DNA of 64,000 nucleotides from Clostridia bacterium (GCA_017519405.1 JAFWSH010000005.1:124001-188000), one strand, 5' to 3'; positions 24,702-33,662 are shown, counted from the first letter of the stretch. The notes: generated by a model from the letters alone, not told the origin. Numbers and translations are program-made.

Positions 24702-26408
24702 ATGAAACACAGGCGTTTATCACTCACCGTGAAGGTGAATATCCTGCTGGTGGCACTGGTGCTGCTGACCGCCGCACTGCTGTTTTTCAGCAGCGAGAGA
24801 GCTTTCCGGCAGGCAGTGTTCGATCCCTGCGCCCATAAGCTGGAAAAGGCGGGGACTGACGCAGAAACCCTGGCGCAGTTCTGTTCCTTGATCAAGTACT
24901 ATTTGGGCACGGAGGAGCTGAACGGGGTAGTCGCCCAAAGCCAGGCGGACCAGACGCCGCTGCGGGAATGGATGGCACAGCAGCCCTCCGTGGGCTCGGA
25001 CCCGAAGGCCGCCACCCTGCTGGATGACTATGAACGGTTCTACTCCTTCGTGGATTTCCTCCGGCTGCGCGGCAATGTGGATACCTCCTTCGTCCAGATC
25101 GATAAGGACGGAACCACCTGGACGATCTGTTATAGCAACAGAGAATACCACGGCGACACGCTGGAACTCTTCGGCGTGGAGCAATATCTGCTGCCCCCTG
25201 AGGAGTTCGTCGAGGCGAACATCTTTCGGGATGGGACCTCCTACTTTATGCTGCGCTGCATCCAATTTGACATTGGGGACGGCGACTGGATGAACCTGTG
25301 GGCGATGATGGACATGACGGATGAGTTCCAGGAACACAGCCAGTTCGTCCTGCGCAACATCCTGTTCATCCTGGTCCTCACCGCGCTGACCTCCGTGGCC
25401 AGCATCCTGCTGATGCGGCGAATTGTGACTCAGCCGATCCGCAGCCTTGCCCGGGCGGCGGAGGGCTTCACGCCGGAGGAGGACGGCTCCTATTCCATGG
25501 AGAAAGTGATCTCGGTGGGGACGCGCCGCCGGGATGAGATCGGCGAGCTCAGCCGGAATATCCGCGCCATGCAGGAGGGCATCGTGGACAATACCCATCG
25601 GCTGGCCCAGCTGACGGCGGAGAGGGAGCGGGTCCAGACCGAGCTGGACATGGCCGCCGGCATCCAGGCCAGCGCCCTGCCCAGCACCTTCCCGGCCTTC
25701 CCGGACCGCACGGACTTCAGCATCTGGGCCACCATGACCCCCGCCAAGGAGGTGGGCGGCGACTTCTACGACTTCTTCCTGATCGACGAAAGCCACCTGG
25801 GCGTGGTGATAGCAGACGTGTCGGACAAGGGCGTCCCCGCTGCCCTGTTCATGATGACCGCCCGCACCCTGGTGCAGATCTACGCCAGGATGCACCTGAG
25901 CCCTGCGGAGACGCTGCGCAGCGCTAACGAGTGGCTCCGGGCCAACAACGAGGCGGCCATGTTCGTCACCATGTGGTTCGGCATCCTGGACCTCGCCAGC
26001 GGCGTTATCACCGCCGTGAACGCGGGGCATGAGTACCCCGTGCTGAAATCCGGCGGGAAGGGCTTTGAACTCCTCCGGGACAAGCACGGCTTCGTGGTGG
26101 GCGTGTCCCCGAAGACGAAGTTCACCGAGTATGAAATCCGCTTGGCCCCCGGTGACCGGCTCTTCCTCTACACCGACGGCGTGCCGGAGGCGCAGACGGC
26201 AGATAAGCACATGTTCGGGATGGAGCGCATGGTGGCGGCGCTGAACGAGGTTCCCGACGCGCCGCCGGAGCAGGTACTGGCCCATGTCCGCGCCGCAGTG
26301 GACCGCTTCATCCACGGTGCAAAGCAGTTCGACGACCTGACCATGCTCTGCCTGGAGTACCGGGGCAGCGCGGCGGAGGAACCGGCAGAGGTGGCGGCAC
26401 ATGATTGA
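24702..26408 (+). CDS. HAMP-SpoIIE/PP2C-type serine phosphatase
   Basis: Protein of 568 aa. One transmembrane helix at about 9-28, an extracellular sensor domain (about 30-220), a second helix at about 222-242, a HAMP segment (RRIVTQPIRSLARAAEGF) and a short coiled coil. A SpoIIE-type PP2C domain fills the last ~235 residues with GGDFYDFF, VVIADVSDKGVPAALFM, GHEYPVL and LFLYTDGVPEAQ. These aspartates bind the catalytic metals. Relatives such as RsbU dephosphorylate anti-anti-sigma factors, and partners are usually encoded elsewhere, as here. AGGAG before ATG. It overlaps the next gene by 8 bp. Confidence 0.93.
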   Translation: MKHRRLSLTVKVNILLVALVLLTAALLFFSSERAFRQAVFDPCAHKLEKAGTDAETLAQFCSLIKYYLGTEELNGVVAQSQADQTPLREWMAQQPSVGSDPKAATLLDDYERFYSFVDFLRLRGNVDTSFVQIDKDGTTWTICYSNREYHGDTLELFGVEQYLLPPEEFVEANIFRDGTSYFMLRCIQFDIGDGDWMNLWAMMDMTDEFQEHSQFVLRNILFILVLTALTSVASILLMRRIVTQPIRSLARAAEGFTPEEDGSYSMEKVISVGTRRRDEIGELSRNIRAMQEGIVDNTHRLAQLTAERERVQTELDMAAGIQASALPSTFPAFPDRTDFSIWATMTPAKEVGGDFYDFFLIDESHLGVVIADVSDKGVPAALFMMTARTLVQIYARMHLSPAETLRSANEWLRANNEAAMFVTMWFGILDLASGVITAVNAGHEYPVLKSGGKGFELLRDKHGFVVGVSPKTKFTEYEIRLAPGDRLFLYTDGVPEAQTADKHMFGMERMVAALNEVPDAPPEQVLAHVRAAVDRFIHGAKQFDDLTMLCLEYRGSAAEEPAEVAAHD

Positions 26409-26931
26409 GACGCCTGTTCTCCTCGGCAACCTGTTCAGCCTCTGCGCCATGGTCTCCGACTCTGTCAGCGGCACGCGGAAGAAGCACCATGAGATCATGG
26501 CCATACAGATCGTGAGCCAGTTCTTCTACGCTGCATCCTCCATCGCCCTGAAAGGATACAGCAGCACCGCACAGAATGCCGTGGCCGTGTTCCGGAACCT
26601 GGCGGCCATGAAGAACGTGAAGAGCAGGGCGCTGGAGTGGATCCTCATCCTGGCCGGCGTGGCGCTGGGGATCGCCTTCAACAACCGGGGAGCGCTGGGC
26701 TGGCTGCCCATCGTGGCCAACCTGGAGTACTCCGTCGCCGTGTTCCGCCTCAAGGACAACGAGCGGGCCCTGAAGCTGGCCTTCATCGTCAACATGGTGA
26801 TGTACGCCGTCTTCAGCATGGTGATCCTGAACTATGTGGGGGCGGTGTCCTGCACCGTGATCGCGGTGACCACGGCGGTCTCCCTGCTCAGAAAAAAAGC
26901 GAAGGAGCAGACGGACCAACCGTCCGAATAA
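26401..26931 (+). CDS. YgjV family membrane protein
   Basis: Protein of 176 aa with about six short hydrophobic segments and the YgjV-like pattern: LGNLFSLCAMVSDSVSGTRKKHHEIM, then FFYAASSIALKGYSS, VAVFRNLAAMK and GALGWLPIVANLEYSVAVF. The family consists of small inner-membrane proteins without an assigned activity. Its start lies inside the end of the phosphatase gene (8-bp overlap), so the two are translationally coupled. A role in the sensing side of the phosphatase is possible but only inferred from the coupling. Confidence 0.75.
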   Translation: MIETPVLLGNLFSLCAMVSDSVSGTRKKHHEIMAIQIVSQFFYAASSIALKGYSSTAQNAVAVFRNLAAMKNVKSRALEWILILAGVALGIAFNNRGALGWLPIVANLEYSVAVFRLKDNERALKLAFIVNMVMYAVFSMVILNYVGAVSCTVIAVTTAVSLLRKKAKEQTDQPSE

Positions 26932-26963
26932 TTACCCATGAAGAAGCGCAGGGAGGACAAGCG

Positions 26964-27542
26964 ATGAATCACGATGATCTGATTGAAGAACTGCTGCCGG
27001 TTGTGCGGGAGATCGGCGGGTATAAGCAGAGAGGCGAACCCGTCCCGGATCGGCTGATGCAGAGGCTGACTGCGCTTCACCGACTGCTGCCCGGCCAGGT
27101 CAGCCGGTTCAGGGACAATCCGGAGATGATCGACACCATGACCCGGCTGGATGCCATGCTCACGATGCTGAAGCTCACAACCCCGGTGGCGGCGGAGGAG
27201 ACGGAGGAGACGGATGATGATTACGCCGAAATCCGGCGCCTGCATCATCTGCTGGAAAAGGCGGACATCCCGCACCGTTTTCAGCCCCATATCGCCGGGG
27301 GATATCACCTGGTGTATTACGGGCACAAAGGCGCGCCCAAGCCGGAGCCCGGCCATTTTCTCGGGCCCGGTGTTGGCGCTGTCTGCTCGGCGATTCAGAT
27401 CCCGTCCAACGATGACGGCCTGATTGAGATCCAGGGGCTGCTGACGCCCCAGGAGGCGGAGCACGATTCGGTCGCCAACGGCCTCACCGCGCCGGACGTA
27501 TTTGAGCGGATCCGGCGCCACTGGCTGGAAGAGGGCAGCTGA
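26964..27542 (+). CDS. protein of unknown function, 192 aa
   Basis: The start is the ATG at 26964 preceded by AGGGAGGACAAGCG; the frame is open further upstream over the YgjV gene but that part is antisense-like noise. No signal peptide or membrane helix. The N-terminal half is helical (DLIEELLPVVREIGGYKQRG, LMQRLTALHRLLPG); the middle is acidic (EETEETDDDYAE). The C-terminal half has FQPHIAGGYHLVYYG and GAVCSAIQIPSNDDGLIEIQGLLTPQEA. No family recognised. It is the third gene after the phosphatase, 32 bp downstream of YgjV. Confidence 0.7.
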   Translation: MNHDDLIEELLPVVREIGGYKQRGEPVPDRLMQRLTALHRLLPGQVSRFRDNPEMIDTMTRLDAMLTMLKLTTPVAAEETEETDDDYAEIRRLHHLLEKADIPHRFQPHIAGGYHLVYYGHKGAPKPEPGHFLGPGVGAVCSAIQIPSNDDGLIEIQGLLTPQEAEHDSVANGLTAPDVFERIRRHWLEEGS

Positions 27543-27584
27543 CAGGCCTGCCTTCCGATGCCCTCCCCCCAACGGAACCGAAAA

Positions 27585-28167
27585 AAAGGGTTCTTCACGT
27601 TTCCTTAGGGAAAAACCCACAAAGAGGGGTTGCAAAAAGAGCACAGATGACTTCTAATTGTAGCTGCCACACCAACAAGAAGGAAGTCATGCTATGCTCT
27701 GTGAAGAAGATATCGCAATCAGCCTGAGATGTCGACAGTTTCACAGCAATTGCTACATGCGGGATCTGACTGAAGAGCGGTCGGCCCTGCTGTTTGAGAG
27801 CGATCAGGAAGCAAAGGACGCCAGCTGCCCGCATTGCCGGGGCAAGGTGTATGCAGACGGCTATGGAAGTGTTACCCTGAAAGATATGCCTGTGTGGTAT
27901 GGGATGGCACAAGAGCTGACTTTTGTGTGCCACCGGTACGAGTGCAGGCAGTGCGGAAAGAAGTTCACCGAAGAAGTGCCGCTGCGGCATCCCGGAACGA
28001 AAGTGACGGATCGGGCGGCGCGATGGATCCAGGCGATGCTTCGGTTCAAGGTGTCCATCCGGTCGATCCAGGAGCTGACCGGAATCCACTGGGAAACCAT
28101 ACGCAAGCTGCATTCCAGCGATCCCGCTGGCGCAGCTGCGGTATGGTTTTTTCTGACGGATCATTGA
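27585..28167 (+). mobile_element. truncated ISL3-family insertion sequence
   Basis: The left part looks like an ISL3 end: GGGTTCTTCACGTTTCC from about 27588, then the transposase start. No matching inverted end (GGAAACGTGAAGAACCC) is found on the right, and recognisable transposase sequence stops near 28115. The element is therefore a 5' remnant. The left boundary is estimated. Confidence 0.65.
27694..28167 (+). pseudogene. ISL3-family transposase, N-terminal remnant
   Basis: About 157 codons of a protein normally over 400 aa. The N-terminal zinc-finger part has CPHCRGKVYADGYG and CHRYECRQCGKKFTE, followed by a helix-turn-helix region VSIRSIQELTGIHWETIRKLH. That is the DNA-binding half of ISL3 transposases. 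After RKLH the family sequence ends and the frame runs into unrelated residues (SSDPAGAAAVWFF) and a stop. The catalytic DDE part is missing, so it is inactive. GC content is lower than in the neighbouring genes, consistent with transfer. Confidence 0.8.
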
Positions 28168-28295
28168 TCCGGGCAGACGGGTGGGGTCAGGGGCATCTGA
28201 AAATGCCGCCGTGTGTCCGGCGCATCCACAGTACCCTTGATTTTCCGCCGTTGTTGTGGTGTAATGGTACCATCCCACGAGAGGCGGTGGAGGCA

Positions 28296-29264
28296 ATGAC
28301 AAAGGAAGCCATCACCCGGAACGCCCTGATCGGGCAGGCAGTCGGGGATGCATTCGGTGTCCCGGTGGAGTTTTTGCCGCGCAGTACCGTGCGTGCCATC
28401 AATCTGCTGGAGATGACAGGCGCCGATTCCGAGGAGCCCCCGGATTCCAGATGGGGGACGATCATCCCGAAGGGAAGCTGGAGCGATGACACCTCCATGA
28501 CCGTGGCGTCCATGGCATCCTTCGTCTCCTGCGGCGGCCCGGATTACGAGGACCAGATGCGCCAGTTCACCCGGTGGTGGGACGGCGGCGCATACTGTTG
28601 TCTTGCTTACCCCTTTGGCCTTGGCGGCAATATCAGCGCTGCCATGGCGCGGTTCCGGCGGGGCGTTCCCGCCCTTGAATGCGGCGGAAGGCAGATCATG
28701 GATAACGGGAACGGGGCGCTGATGCGCATTCTCCCCTTCTCGCTGTACTGCATCTTCAGGGAGCTCGGCCCGGAGGAAACCGTGACCGTATCCGGCAACG
28801 GCTCTGCCATCACCCACGGTCACGAGATCAGCAGGCTGTGCTGTTTCGTGTGGACGGAGTTTCTTCGTGCACTGTTATCCGGCCGCAATGTCGGCGGGGC
28901 CATTGCCGCCATTGAGGATCTGCCGTATCAGCGCTGGTTCTCCGAGACAGCAACCTCCGCAGTTTCCTTCGTCACGGAAGGGAAAATCCGGGACCTCCGT
29001 CAGGCCGATATCGGGGAAACCGGGTACGTTGTGGACAGCCTGTACGCAGCCCTCTACAGCATGATCCGCGGTCATGACTACGAGTCCACCATCCGCACGG
29101 CGGTGAGCCTTGGCTATGACACCGACACCAACGCCGCCATCACAGGCACGGCGGCGGGCATTCTGTACGGCATCGAAGACATTCCTGCGCGGTGGCTGAG
29201 CGTCCTCCGGGGCCGCCCCCTGCTGGACGACACGGCACAGCGCTTTGCCGCGTGCTTTGCATAA
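28296..29264 (+). CDS. ADP-ribosylglycohydrolase (DraG) family protein
   Basis: Protein of 322 aa. The start is the ATG at 28296 after GGTGGAGGCA; the open frame upstream overlaps the transposon remnant and is not coding. DraG-type motifs are GQAVGDAFGVPVEF at the N-terminus, WSDDTSMT near residue 66, NGNGALMRILP near 138, and GYDTDTNAAITGTAAGILYG near 275. The paired aspartates bind two metal ions. Relatives remove ADP-ribose from arginine or other acceptors. No matching ADP-ribosyltransferase is adjacent. It lies between an IS remnant and a tRNA gene, suggesting acquisition. Confidence 0.9.
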   Translation: MTKEAITRNALIGQAVGDAFGVPVEFLPRSTVRAINLLEMTGADSEEPPDSRWGTIIPKGSWSDDTSMTVASMASFVSCGGPDYEDQMRQFTRWWDGGAYCCLAYPFGLGGNISAAMARFRRGVPALECGGRQIMDNGNGALMRILPFSLYCIFRELGPEETVTVSGNGSAITHGHEISRLCCFVWTEFLRALLSGRNVGGAIAAIEDLPYQRWFSETATSAVSFVTEGKIRDLRQADIGETGYVVDSLYAALYSMIRGHDYESTIRTAVSLGYDTDTNAAITGTAAGILYGIEDIPARWLSVLRGRPLLDDTAQRFAACFA

Positions 29265-29278
29265 ACCGCTGCATCATA

Positions 29279-29310
29279 AAGCCCCGCAAACCTTACGGAA
29301 TGCGGGGCTT
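29279..29310. terminator. hairpin between the DraG-like gene and tRNA-Arg
   Basis: Perfect 10-bp stem AAGCCCCGCA (29279-29288) / TGCGGGGCTT (29301-29310). On the minus strand it follows the tRNA and ends in GGGGCTTTAT, so it mainly serves the tRNA; the plus side lacks a T run. Confidence 0.6.
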
Positions 29311-29314
29311 CGTG

Positions 29315-29391
29315 TGGTACGCCCGGCAGGAGTCGAACCTGTGGCCTACAGAGTCGGAGTCTGTCACTCTATCCAACTGAGCTACGGGCGC
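29315..29391 (-). tRNA. tRNA-Arg (anticodon CCG), CCA encoded
   Basis: On the minus strand the cloverleaf reads acceptor GCGCCCG / CGGGCGT (first pair G-U), D-arm GCTC..GAGT and anticodon arm ACAGA-CTCCGAC-TCTGT with anticodon CCG. The T-arm contains TTCGACT; one T-stem pair is an A-C mismatch. CCA is encoded at 29315-29317. Confidence 0.92.
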
Positions 29392-29403
29392 CCGTGCGGA
29401 TGT

Positions 29404-29432
29404 ATGGTATCACGTTGGCCGCAAAATGTCAA
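29404..29432 (-). promoter_or_regulatory. promoter of tRNA-Arg
   Basis: On the minus strand TTGACA (29427-29432), 17-bp spacer, TACCAT (29404-29409), 12 bp before the tRNA 5' end. Confidence 0.7.
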
Positions 29433-29444
29433 GCTTTTGCCCGG

Positions 29445-29473
29445 TTGACTTTCCACCGTCAACGTGATAAGCT
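29445..29473 (+). promoter_or_regulatory. possible promoter for the DUF2974 gene operon
   Basis: TTGACT (29445-29450), 17-bp spacer, weak -10 TAAGCT (29468-29473), 51 bp before the start. Confidence 0.45.
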
Positions 29474-29524
29474 CGGAACAAACAGCGATTCCGGCATGAA
29501 GACGCCGCAGAGAGGAGGCAGAGG

Positions 29525-30679
29525 ATGTACGGTCTGAATGACTATCTGGACTGGCAGGGGGACAAGGATTTCGACCGCCTGCCCTTCGGGAACCCCGATG
29601 CGCTGTGCCTGTCGGAGGTCTGCTACCTGAAGCTGCCCCTGGCGTGCAAGACGGCGGAGGGTCTCACCCTGGCGGAGGCCTCGGCGGCGCTCCCCATGGC
29701 GGAGAACACCACCCGGCCCCTGGACTGCGCCCGGGTCAGCCTGCTGCGGCGGATGGCCGCCAGCCCCCGTTTTGCCCCGCTGCGCGTCTGTCTCTATGTG
29801 GACATCACCGACGCCGGGCAGCAGATCCAGTTTTCCGCCCTGTGCTGCGACCTGCCCGACGGCCGGCGGGCGGTCTGCTACCGCGGCACCGACGCGACGC
29901 TGGTGGGCTGGCGGGAGAACTTCGCCATGAGCTACGGCACCGTGCCCGCCCAGCTCACCGCTGCCGCCTACCTGGCCGCCATCTCCCGCTTCCGCGGGGC
30001 GGAGCTGCTGCTGATGGGGCACTCCAAGGGCGGCAACCTGGCCTGCTACGCCGCCGCCACGGCGGAGGAGCCCATCCTGCGCCGCATCCGGCGGATCTGG
30101 TCCTTCGACGGTCCCGGCCTCTCCGACGAGGTCCGGGCCAGTGAAGGCGGACGGCGGATCCAGCCGCTGCTGCAGGCCTTCATCCCCCAGGCCTCCGTCA
30201 TCGGCCTGCTGATGGGCCAACCCGAGCGCTACACCGTGGTGGTCTCCTCCGCCTTCGGCCTGGCCCAGCACGACGCCTTCACCTGGGGGCTCCTGCCCCC
30301 CAATATTTTCGAGACCGCCCCGGAGACCACCTTCTCCTCCCAGGTGGTGGACCGGAGCCTCCACGAGTTTCTCCGCCACGCCAGCCCGGAGCAGCGCCGC
30401 CAGTTTGTGGACGCGGTGTTCCGGGTGCTGGAATCCACCGGCGCCACCACCACGGCGGAGATGAAGACCGCCATCGTCACCGACCTGCCCAGGCTGGTCC
30501 AGGCGGCCGGCGAGCTGGAGCCGGAGACCCGGCAGATGCTGCTGCACCTGGCGGGGCGCTTCCTGGCCGTCACCGCCGCCACCACCCTGGACATGGGCCT
30601 GTCCGACGGCATCGCCCAGGCCTCCGCCCTGCTGAAAAAACTACTGACACACGAGAACGGAGGGACATCCCATGACTGA
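29525..30679 (+). CDS. DUF2974 (Mbeg1-like) alpha/beta hydrolase
   Basis: Protein of 384 aa. It starts MYGLNDYLDWQGDKDFDRLPF, typical of the Mbeg1-like/DUF2974 group, with CYRGTDATLVGWRENFAMSYG near residue 119. The nucleophile elbow GHSKGGNLACYAA near residue 164 has a catalytic serine, and FDGPGL near residue 197 is also typical. No signal peptide, so it is cytosolic. The family is lipase-like with unknown natural substrate. AGAGGAGG site before ATG. It overlaps the UPF0340 gene by 8 bp and heads a three-gene unit with gluQ. Confidence 0.88.
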   Translation: MYGLNDYLDWQGDKDFDRLPFGNPDALCLSEVCYLKLPLACKTAEGLTLAEASAALPMAENTTRPLDCARVSLLRRMAASPRFAPLRVCLYVDITDAGQQIQFSALCCDLPDGRRAVCYRGTDATLVGWRENFAMSYGTVPAQLTAAAYLAAISRFRGAELLLMGHSKGGNLACYAAATAEEPILRRIRRIWSFDGPGLSDEVRASEGGRRIQPLLQAFIPQASVIGLLMGQPERYTVVVSSAFGLAQHDAFTWGLLPPNIFETAPETTFSSQVVDRSLHEFLRHASPEQRRQFVDAVFRVLESTGATTTAEMKTAIVTDLPRLVQAAGELEPETRQMLLHLAGRFLAVTAATTLDMGLSDGIAQASALLKKLLTHENGGTSHD

Positions 30680-31253
30680 TCCGGTTTCCACGCCCCTTTC
30701 CCCCGAAGCGCTCCGCAGGGAGGCGGAGGAGGTGCTGGACGCCTGCCTCCGGGAGCTGGCGGCGGCCGCCCGCTGGCAACGCGGGGAGGCCGTGGTGGTG
30801 CTGGGCTGCTCCACCTCCGAGGTGGCCGGGGCCCGCATCGGCCACGGCAGCGTGCCGGCCTACGGTGAGTCCCTGGCCGCCGCCATGCTCTCCCGGTGCC
30901 GCGATCTGGGCATTCAGCCGGCGTTCCAGTGCTGTGAGCACCTGAACCGCGCCCTGGTGCTGGAGCGGGAGACCGCCCGGCGCCTGGGACTGACCCTGGT
31001 GCACGCCATTCCCCAGCCCAAGGCCGGGGGCAGCGTGCCCGCGGCGGCCTGGCGCCTGATGGAGGACCCGGTGCTGGCGGCCGCTGTTCAGGCGGATGCC
31101 GCCATCGACGTGGGGGACACCCTGGTGGGGATGCACATCCGCCCGGTGGCGGTGCCCCTGCGGCCCTCCCGCCCCCTGCTGGGCCAGGCCCGGGTGGTCA
31201 TGGCCTACAGCCGGCTGCCCCTCATCGGCGGCGAGCGGGCCGTCTACCGCTGA
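30672..31253 (+). CDS. UPF0340 (YwlG/TIGR01440) family protein
   Basis: Protein of 193 aa covering the whole family: VVLGCSTSEVAGARIGHGS near residue 38, AFQCCEHLNRALVLERE near residue 78, then QPKAGGSVPAAAW and DAAIDVGDTLVGMHIRPVAVP. The family is Firmicutes-specific with a known fold but no clear function. The start lies within the end of the preceding hydrolase gene. Gene order next to gluQ gives no functional hint. Confidence 0.92.
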   Translation: MTDPVSTPLSPEALRREAEEVLDACLRELAAAARWQRGEAVVVLGCSTSEVAGARIGHGSVPAYGESLAAAMLSRCRDLGIQPAFQCCEHLNRALVLERETARRLGLTLVHAIPQPKAGGSVPAAAWRLMEDPVLAAAVQADAAIDVGDTLVGMHIRPVAVPLRPSRPLLGQARVVMAYSRLPLIGGERAVYR

Positions 31254-31261
31254 GGCGCGCC

Positions 31262-32170
31262 ATGGTCACCGGCCGTTTTGCCCCCACCCCCAGCGGGCGT
31301 CTGCACCTGGGGAACATGCTCTGCGCCATGCTGGCCTGGCTCTCCGTCCGGTCGCAGAATGGCCGTTTTCTGCTGCGGATCGAGGACGTGGACCGGCCCC
31401 GCTGCCCGGACCGGCTGGCGGAGCAGTGCATCCGGGACCTGCAGTGGCTGGGCTTCGACTGGGATGAGGCGCCCGTATATCAGCACGAGCGCACCGCCGC
31501 CTATGAGGAGGCGCTGCAGCGGCTGACGGCGGCCGGCCTCACCTACCCCTGCTTCTGCACCCGGGCGGAGCTGCACCCGGAGCAGGCCCCCAACCTGGGG
31601 GACACCCAGGCGGTGTACCCCGGCACCTGTGCCCGGCTGACCCCCGCAGAGATCGCCCTGCGCAGCCGGCAGCGCTCCCCCGCCATCCGCCTCCGGGTAC
31701 CGGACCGCACGGTGGCCTTCACCGACCGGCTTCAGGGCCGGGTGGAGGAGAACCTGGCCCGGGACTGCGGGGACTTTGTGCTGCGGCGCTCCGACGGGCT
31801 CTTCGGCTACCAGCTGGCGGTGGTGGCGGACGATGCCGCTTCCGGGGTAAACGAGGTGGTGCGGGGACGGGACATCCTCTCCGCCACGCCCCGGCAGATC
31901 TACCTGCTGGAGCTGCTGGGGCACCCCGCCCCGGCCTACGTCCACATTCCGCTCCTCACCGACCCCCTGGGGCGGCGCCTGGCCAAGCGGGACCGGGACC
32001 TGGACCTGGACGCCCTGGCCCGGCGGATGGGCCCCCGGGAGATCATCGGCCTGCTGGCCTGCGCCTGCGGATTGCGGGACCGGGTGGCGCCCGCCTCCCT
32101 GGAGGAGCTGGTGCCGGACTTCAGCTGGGCGCGGATCCCGGCGGAGGACCTGCGGCTGCCGGCCTTCTGA
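31262..32170 (+). CDS. gluQ: glutamyl-Q tRNA(Asp) synthetase
   Basis: Protein of 302 aa, right for GluQRS and shorter than GluRS, lacking the anticodon-binding domain. The HIGH-like motif lies in GRFAPTPSGRLHLGN, and DVDRPR lines the active site. The zinc site has CFCTRAEL and YPGTC (Cys-x-Cys...Tyr...Cys). The KMSKS counterpart is LAKRDRD near residue 243. It attaches glutamate to the queuosine base at position 34 of tRNA-Asp. Starts 9 bp after the UPF0340 stop. Confidence 0.93.
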   Translation: MVTGRFAPTPSGRLHLGNMLCAMLAWLSVRSQNGRFLLRIEDVDRPRCPDRLAEQCIRDLQWLGFDWDEAPVYQHERTAAYEEALQRLTAAGLTYPCFCTRAELHPEQAPNLGDTQAVYPGTCARLTPAEIALRSRQRSPAIRLRVPDRTVAFTDRLQGRVEENLARDCGDFVLRRSDGLFGYQLAVVADDAASGVNEVVRGRDILSATPRQIYLLELLGHPAPAYVHIPLLTDPLGRRLAKRDRDLDLDALARRMGPREIIGLLACACGLRDRVAPASLEELVPDFSWARIPAEDLRLPAF

Positions 32171-32199
32171 CCCGCGCTCCGCCGCGGCGAAAACAGCGC

Positions 32200-32227
32200 T
32201 TGATTCTTCCGCCGGAAGGGCTATAAT
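32200..32227 (+). promoter_or_regulatory. promoter of murC
   Basis: TTGATT (32200-32205), 16-bp spacer, perfect TATAAT (32222-32227). Transcription would begin near 32234, giving a very short leader before the chosen murC start at 32247 and ruling against the in-frame ATG at 32226, which lies in the -10 box. Confidence 0.65.
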
Positions 32228-32246
32228 GGACACGGGAGGGATGGAC

Positions 32247-33662
32247 ATGGAGCAGGTACCGCACATCCGGGATTACCGGGGCAAGCGGATCCATATGATC
32301 GGCATTGGCGGGTCCAGCATGTCCGGGCTGGCCAGGATGCTGGCGGACCAGGGCTGGCAGGTCACCGGCTCGGACCGGGACGACGGCTATCTCATGGGGG
32401 ACGTGCGGGCCGCGGGGATTCCCGTGGTCATCGGCCACCGGGCAGAGAACGTCCACGGGGCGGACCTGGTAGTGTACACCGCTGCCATCCCGGAGGACAA
32501 CCCGGAGCGGCAGGAGGCGGCCCGGCTGGGCATCCCCGCCATGGAGCGGGCCTGGCTGCTGGGGCAGCTGATGGAGACCGCCCGCACCGGCATCGCGGTG
32601 TGCGGCGCCCACGGCAAGACCACCACCACCTCCATGCTGGCCCAGGTGCTCATGGCCTGCGGCAAGGACCCCAGCATCGCCATCGGCGGCAAGCTGGACG
32701 CGGTGGGGGGCTCCACCCGGGTGGGGCGGGGCGGCATCTTCCTGGCGGAGGCCTGCGAGTTCAACCGTTCCTTCCTGAAGCTGCGGCCCCGGATGGCGGT
32801 GGTGCTGAACATCGACGCGGACCACCTGGACTGCTACCGGGACATCGACGAGATCGAAGACACCTTCGGGGAGTTCCTGCACCTGCTGCCTCCGGATGGC
32901 GTGGCCATCGGCAAGGGCACCGACCCCCGCATCGTGCGCCAGCTGGGGAAGCTCGCCTGCCGCACCGTCACCTTCGGCCTGGACGAGGCCTGCGACTGGC
33001 ACAGCGCGAACCTCACCGAGGACGACCTGGGCTGCGCCTCCTTCACCCTCATGCACGGCAGTGAGCCCGTCGCCCCTGTGCGGATGGGGGTGCCTGGCCT
33101 GTTCAATGTAGAGAACGCCCTGGCGGCCCTGGCGGCGGCCGGGGAGACGGGCTGCGACATGGCGCAGGCTGCTGCCGCCATCGGGGCCTTCGTGGGCGCC
33201 CACAGGCGCTTTGAGAAGACCGGCGAGCTGAATGGCGCGGAGATCTTCCACGACTACGGCCACAATCCGGCGGAGATGCGCAACGTGCTCTCCGTCGCCC
33301 GGAAGCGCTGCAAGGGCACCCTGGTGGCGGTGATGCAGCCCCACACCTTCAGCCGGGTGAAGAGCCTGTTCGACGATTACCTCACCTGCACCCGGGAGGC
33401 GGACGTCACCCTGGTCACCGACATCTGTGCCGCCCGGGAGGTGGACCCCGGGGACATCCACAGCGGCATGCTGGTGGAGGGCATGCAGGCCCACGGCATC
33501 GACGCCCACTGGACCCCCACCTTCGACGACACCGAGGCCTGGCTCCGGGCCCACCTGAAGCCCGGGGATCTGGCCATCACCATGGGCTGCGGCGACATCA
33601 ACCTGCTCAATGAGCAGATCAACCGCCATCTGGAAGCCGAAGCCAACGGAAACCCCGGCTGA
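32247..33662 (+). CDS. murC: UDP-N-acetylmuramate--L-alanine ligase
   Basis: Protein of 471 aa from the ATG at 32247, which has GGGAGGG six bases upstream. The N-terminal UDP-binding domain has HMIGIGGSSMSGLA, then the ATP P-loop CGAHGKTTTTSML near residue 120. EACEFNRSFL and NIDADHLDCY mark the central Mur-ligase domain, and HDYGHNPAEMR starts the C-terminal domain. It adds L-alanine to UDP-MurNAc in the cytoplasm, the first peptide step of peptidoglycan synthesis. It stands alone with its own promoter and terminator, away from a dcw cluster. Confidence 0.96.
   Translation: MEQVPHIRDYRGKRIHMIGIGGSSMSGLARMLADQGWQVTGSDRDDGYLMGDVRAAGIPVVIGHRAENVHGADLVVYTAAIPEDNPERQEAARLGIPAMERAWLLGQLMETARTGIAVCGAHGKTTTTSMLAQVLMACGKDPSIAIGGKLDAVGGSTRVGRGGIFLAEACEFNRSFLKLRPRMAVVLNIDADHLDCYRDIDEIEDTFGEFLHLLPPDGVAIGKGTDPRIVRQLGKLACRTVTFGLDEACDWHSANLTEDDLGCASFTLMHGSEPVAPVRMGVPGLFNVENALAALAAAGETGCDMAQAAAAIGAFVGAHRRFEKTGELNGAEIFHDYGHNPAEMRNVLSVARKRCKGTLVAVMQPHTFSRVKSLFDDYLTCTREADVTLVTDICAAREVDPGDIHSGMLVEGMQAHGIDAHWTPTFDDTEAWLRAHLKPGDLAITMGCGDINLLNEQINRHLEAEANGNPG

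Noticed and set aside
29315-29391. tRNA-Arg as a proven integration (att) site for a 16-29 kb island
   Set aside because: No second copy of the tRNA 3' end and no integrase gene were seen in the window.
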